Source of the DNA: Mycobacterium sp. 852002-51163_SCH5372311
GTDB lineage: Bacteria > Actinomycetota > Actinomycetes > Mycobacteriales > Mycobacteriaceae
Direction: 5' to 3'
Assembly: GCF_001667115.1 (NCBI RefSeq)
Contig: NZ_LZIJ01000027.1
Span: 1-64,000, forward strand
Length of the DNA: 64,000 nucleotides
Position 1 is the first letter of the stretch. The number at the start of each line of letters is the position of its first letter. A model generated the notes under the pieces. The model searched no databases and was not told where the DNA came from. It was given only the letters and a program-made list of their open reading frames with translations. Positions 59,476-64,000 of the stretch are shown here, piece after piece. The position numbers and the translations under genes are program-made.

Positions 59476-61605
59476 TTATCGGCCGAACACGCGACCGGCC
59501 AGCTCGACCTCGGCCGCCAACCTCGGGTCTGCCGCCGAAGCGCCCACGGCCACGGCGTAGTTGCCCGATGCGATGCGCCACCCGGAGACACCGCCGTCGT
59601 AGCGGGCGAGCAGGCGCGGATCCGCCTCGATGGTCACCCCGCAGTTGTCGCCGGGCTGGAGCTCCACCCGCTCGAACCCCAACAACCGCAACCGTTTCCC
59701 GTCCGGGGCGTCCGTCAGGTACAGCTGCGGCACGTCAGCGCCGCCGCGATCGCCGGTGTTGTGAACGGTGAAGCCGGCAGTCACGGTGGTACCGGCCGAG
59801 ACCGTCAGATCGCGGTACTCGAACTTGGTATAGGACAGGCCGTGACCGAAGGCGAACATCGGCTCCTGACCCTGTTTCGCGAACCAGCGGTAGCCGACGT
59901 CGGCGCCTTCGAAGTAGTCGATGGTGGTCGGCTTGCCGAACGGCGCGCCGAGGCCGGGCAGCTGCGGCCGCGGTGTCTGGCCGAGGTCGATTGGGAAGGT
60001 GATCGGCAGCCGACCCGACGGGTTGACACGCCCGGTCAGGATTTCCGCGATGGCCTGGCCGCCCGCCTGACCCGGATACCAGGCCTGCACAACGGCATTG
60101 ACCGACTCGCGCCACGGCATGGCCACCGGATTGCCGGTCTCCAGCACCACCACGGTGTTCGGGTTGACGGCAGCGACGGCGGCGATCACCGCGTCCTGGC
60201 CCCACGGCAGCGAGAGGTCGGCGATGTCAAAGCCCTCCGTCTCGACGCGGACCGCGAACACGATAGCGACGTCTGCTCGCTGTGCCGCCAGCACCGCCTC
60301 CGCCGGGCTGATGCCGGGGTCGAACTCGATCTGGGCGTGCGGGAGTTGCTTTTTCAGCTCGTCGAGTGGGCTCGACGGCAGCAGATAGAGATTGCGCATT
60401 CCTCCCGTCAGGCCCGCTCCGCCGATCGGAATCACATCCGCGTAACCGCCCGGGGGGACGACGGCGCTGGAGCCGCCGCCGGTTGGTACGCCTAATTGTG
60501 CGTAACCGCCGATGACCGCGATGCGCGCCGACGTCTCAGGTGCCAGCGGCAGCACGCCGCGGTTCGCCAACAACACGATCCCCTGCCGTGCGATCCGTAA
60601 GGCAATCTCGTTGTGCACCAAATCCTTGCGCGCCAAGCTATCCGGCTCAGCAGCCGGCCACCGGTCAACGCCGACCGCGAACACCGACCGCAGGATCCGC
60701 CGGACCATGTCCGACAGGCGTTCTCTGGGAAACCTGCCGTCGGCGCAGGCGATTCGCAGCGGCTCGGTGAACATCTCCGCCTGCCAGAACAAGGCGTCGA
60801 GTTGGGCGCCGCACTCCTGGTCGAGGCCGTGTAGCGCACACTCCCAACTCGGTGTCGCGCCCCAGTCGGACATGACCCAACCGCGGTATCCCCAGGCACC
60901 TTTCAGCACCTCGTTGAGCAAAACCTCGTTGGCTGCGGTGTACGCGCCGTTGACCTTGTTGTATGCGGCCATCACGGCGCCGGGCTTCGACCGCTCGATG
61001 GCGATCTGGAAGGCCAGCAGGTCCGATTCGCGGTGCGCGTCGGGATCGATGATCGCGTCCAGCCAATGCCGGTTGGTCTCGTTGCAGTTCAGCGAGAAGT
61101 GCTTGACCGTCGAGATGACCCCCTGCTGCTGTATTCCGTTGACCGAGCCGGCGGCGATAATTCCGCTCAAAAGCGGGTCTTCGGAGAGGTATTCGAAATT
61201 GCGGCCGTTTCGCGGGTCGCGTGCCAGGTTCATCGCGCCGGCCAATAGCACGTTGAAGCCGCGGCTGCGGGCCTCCCGGCCGATCGCCTCACCCGCGGCA
61301 CGGGCGAGCTCCGGATCGAAACCGGCGGCCAGGGACAGTCCGGCAGGCAGCGCAGTCGCGGTGTCACCCGGGCGGTACCCGGGGTTGGTGATGCCCAAGC
61401 CGGCGTCACTCATCAGCAGCGCCGGGACGCCCAGTCGGGGAATCCCGGGGACATAGCCCGCGCACATCGGAACACCTGGCGGGATGCGGTCGTCGCGCAA
61501 CGGCCACATATCGCTCGCCCCCATCACGCCGACGATCAATGAGAATCGCTCGTCGTCGGTCATCTGACTTTCGACTTCGGCGGCACGGAGGTCAGGATCG
61601 CTCAT
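59476..61605 (-). CDS. bglS: Glycoside hydrolase family 3 beta-glucosidase BglS
   Basis: A 709-residue GH3 enzyme cleaving terminal beta-glucose or related sugars. The nucleophile is D247 in RGWVMSDWGATPS, and the KH motif is K168-H169 in VISTVKHFSLN. The alpha/beta sandwich domain follows (RIAVIGGYAQLG), and the C-terminal fibronectin III domain runs from about 610 (TVTAGFTVHNTGDRGGADVPQLY). There is no signal peptide. ATG 61605 overlaps the preceding gene's stop by ATGA. It matches Rv0186 (about 691 residues), with mymT immediately downstream on the other strand (21 bp apart at the stops). Confidence 0.93.
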   Translation of the reverse strand: MSDPDLRAAEVESQMTDDERFSLIVGVMGASDMWPLRDDRIPPGVPMCAGYVPGIPRLGVPALLMSDAGLGITNPGYRPGDTATALPAGLSLAAGFDPELARAAGEAIGREARSRGFNVLLAGAMNLARDPRNGRNFEYLSEDPLLSGIIAAGSVNGIQQQGVISTVKHFSLNCNETNRHWLDAIIDPDAHRESDLLAFQIAIERSKPGAVMAAYNKVNGAYTAANEVLLNEVLKGAWGYRGWVMSDWGATPSWECALHGLDQECGAQLDALFWQAEMFTEPLRIACADGRFPRERLSDMVRRILRSVFAVGVDRWPAAEPDSLARKDLVHNEIALRIARQGIVLLANRGVLPLAPETSARIAVIGGYAQLGVPTGGGSSAVVPPGGYADVIPIGGAGLTGGMRNLYLLPSSPLDELKKQLPHAQIEFDPGISPAEAVLAAQRADVAIVFAVRVETEGFDIADLSLPWGQDAVIAAVAAVNPNTVVVLETGNPVAMPWRESVNAVVQAWYPGQAGGQAIAEILTGRVNPSGRLPITFPIDLGQTPRPQLPGLGAPFGKPTTIDYFEGADVGYRWFAKQGQEPMFAFGHGLSYTKFEYRDLTVSAGTTVTAGFTVHNTGDRGGADVPQLYLTDAPDGKRLRLLGFERVELQPGDNCGVTIEADPRLLARYDGGVSGWRIASGNYAVAVGASAADPRLAAEVELAGRVFGR

Positions 61606-62126
61606 CGAACCCCCTCTTTGGCGTAGACGACACGCAGCACGTGCCCGAGTTCGGGTCCCATCACCAGCTCTGTCAGCCTGCAGATCGTTGCGACGAATTC
61701 CGGACCATGCGCCGGCTGCGCTTGGCACAAGTGGTGCGCCAACTCGTGTAGTATCACCAGTTCGCGCATCGCCCAGTCGGCGGTGCCACGATCGGGAACG
61801 GCGATAATTCCTGCGCCATCACGGTTTTCGTAATGTGCGGCGGTGGCCGCCCGGCGTGCCCGCACTCGTAGCGACGATGCCGTCGGCCATTGCTCCCGCA
61901 CCGCGGGTAGTGCCAGCACGTCGTCGACGTAGCGCTGCACGGACGCCACGGACCCGAACCGGGCCTCCGGCGGCAGCGTCAACTGGGTGCCGAAGAAGTC
62001 GATCGCGGGCGAGCCGTGTTCGGCGGCGCGATCGAACAACGTCCGGATGAAGTCCTCCGCCGCATAAACCTTGGAGCGCTGGGAATCTCGGGGCGATTCC
62101 GCCGGCGGCACCGGCTCGGGTGTCAC
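61602..62126 (-). CDS. Small HELAHH metallohydrolase-like protein (Rv0185-like)
   Basis: A 174-residue protein of the TIGR04338-type family. Zinc ligands are H127, H131 and probably H140 in LVILHELAHHLCQAQPAHGPEF, a HExxH motif with a downstream histidine. The N-terminus (SKVYAAEDFIRTLFDRAAEHGS) is helical. No signal peptide is present. It is translated by GTGA overlap (62123-62126) from the DUF2786 gene upstream and by ATGA into bglS downstream, so three genes are coupled. Function unknown; a metallopeptidase is suggested by motif only. Confidence 0.85.
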   Translation of the reverse strand: MTPEPVPPAESPRDSQRSKVYAAEDFIRTLFDRAAEHGSPAIDFFGTQLTLPPEARFGSVASVQRYVDDVLALPAVREQWPTASSLRVRARRAATAAHYENRDGAGIIAVPDRGTADWAMRELVILHELAHHLCQAQPAHGPEFVATICRLTELVMGPELGHVLRVVYAKEGVR

Positions 62127-62872
62127 CGGCCCAGCGGGGTCCGCGATCCGGGCAGCTCGGTGCTGTTTCCGAGCCGCGCTCGCCTGCCCGCCCGGTCACC
62201 CGCGCGTCGCGCCGCCGACGAATACCCGGCGGTGGCTCTGGCGGCCTGCCAGGTGCCACGCGCTTTGGACGCGCTGCGGTAGTGATCTTGCAGCTCGATC
62301 TCCTTGTCCCGCAGTGCGATAGCGGTGCCGGGCGAACGACTACGATCTTCGGCCACCTCTCGGCGCGCCTGCTCGCGCGCCTCCGCCAGGCGCTGCCCGA
62401 CCCGCACCCCGAACGCCAGCTGAAAGTTGAGGCGAGCGGTGATCGTCGGCGTGGGCCGGTGTGCGCCCGAGGCGAGATAACTGTCCGAAGCCCGCACCAT
62501 CTGTACGACCAGGCTGGCGTACAGGGCGTGCGTCGCGTCGATGTCCTCGGCGAAACCGTAGGCATAGACGAAGGTCGAATTCGACGCCACGTCGCAGCGC
62601 ACGTCGTTCGCGGACGCGATAAGGACGAAAAGTTGCACATACGTCCGCAAGCCCCGCGTACCCGCGGTCCCGATAGTGATGGTGCGCTGGGTGGGTGCCT
62701 GTGCGGCCGTTCGGTTGGACTGGTGGGATCGGGCGACTGCCAAGTCGATGGAGGCCGCCGTCGCCAAGCGCTGGGCGGCGCCCATGAACGCATCGGCCTC
62801 ATGGGGGTTGTCGGTGCCTTCGGCCTGACGCAGCAGTGCGGCGATGCGTGCCAGCATCTTGTCGTCGCTCAT
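62123..62872 (-). CDS. DUF2786-domain protein (Rv0184-like)
   Basis: A 249-residue protein with the DUF2786 motif near the start (KMLARIAALLRQAEGTDNPHEADAFMGAAQRL, about residues 5-36) and a central domain (YVQLFVLIASANDVRCDVASNSTFVYAYGF) of the family. The C-terminal 80 residues are Arg-rich and likely helical (ARREVAEDRSRSPGTAIALRDKEIELQDHYR). It has the length I recall for Rv0184. ATG 62872 starts it, 43 bp after the lipase stop. Function unknown; family members often occur with HELAHH partners such as the next gene. Confidence 0.85.
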   Translation of the reverse strand: MSDDKMLARIAALLRQAEGTDNPHEADAFMGAAQRLATAASIDLAVARSHQSNRTAAQAPTQRTITIGTAGTRGLRTYVQLFVLIASANDVRCDVASNSTFVYAYGFAEDIDATHALYASLVVQMVRASDSYLASGAHRPTPTITARLNFQLAFGVRVGQRLAEAREQARREVAEDRSRSPGTAIALRDKEIELQDHYRSASKARGTWQAARATAGYSSAARRAGDRAGRRARLGNSTELPGSRTPLGR

Positions 62873-62915
62873 AGCGTCAAACTACGCGAGCCGTACGACA
62901 TCTCGCTTCGACGAC

Positions 62916-64000
<1,085 letters not shown>

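Overview
The window is high-GC actinobacterial DNA whose gene content and order follow the Mycobacterium tuberculosis Rv0182c-Rv0225 segment in reversed orientation: sigG, a monoacylglycerol lipase, bglS, mymT, ilvD, ricR, zmp1, omamA/omamB, mmpL11, mmpL3, trmB, pckA, fadD4, fadE3, lipW, lipC and echA1. All orthology statements come from recognising protein sequences and from remembered gene order; no search was run. The organism is a Mycobacterium. Gaps and extra genes relative to M. tuberculosis point to a non-tuberculous species, but the species cannot be fixed from this sequence. No tRNA, rRNA, CRISPR array, insertion sequence or prophage was seen.

Layout. 1-291: an inverted array of 20-bp repeats. 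292-3822: glycosyltransferase, methyltransferase and aldehyde dehydrogenase (Rv0225-Rv0223c equivalents). 3819-13337: about 9.5 kb of accessory DNA separating the Rv0223c and echA1 equivalents. Its left part is a lipid-degradation-like set (crotonase, TetR, acyl-CoA ligase with a small coupled partner, ICMT-like methyltransferase, second TetR). Its right part is a stress or dormancy-like set (DUF5994, STAS, two GreA/GreB-like proteins, an Rv1733c-family protein) interspersed with gene remnants. 13338-27480: echA1, a wax-ester synthase/DGAT, lipC, two membrane redox genes, lipW, amidohydrolase, CoA-transferase, MaoC, fadE3, a small CD225-like protein, a crotonase and fadD4. 27551-29841: a SoxR-type regulator diverging from an SDR/QueA-like gene pair, where M. 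tuberculosis carries nadR and Rv0213c. 29978-45499: pckA, two GTPase-like genes, trmB, an NYN-domain protein, the MmpL3 and MmpL11 lipid exporters and their neighbours. 45500-55202: Mce-associated membrane proteins, the Zmp1 protease, a molybdopterin oxidoreductase with its TetR, two tandem L,D-transpeptidases and an MFS transporter. 55324-64000: copper regulator ricR, ilvD, a nitronate monooxygenase, an O-methyltransferase, the copper metallothionein mymT, bglS, three small conserved or lipase genes and the start of sigG.

The genes centre on cell-envelope lipid export and remodelling, fatty-acid and CoA chemistry, and copper, redox or DNA-damage responses. Regulatory DNA is unusually readable. 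Two near-identical RicR palindromes mark ricR and mymT, and a third similar palindrome lies upstream of a DUF5994 gene. A soxbox-like palindrome sits inside a 19-bp promoter spacer. sigG has a -10 and upstream element resembling the mycobacterial DNA-damage promoter. Many adjacent genes overlap by ATGA or GTGA, indicating translational coupling. The best candidate for an undescribed system is the SoxR-controlled SDR plus QueA-like operon; the second is the stress-like cluster with a possible copper-responsive operator.
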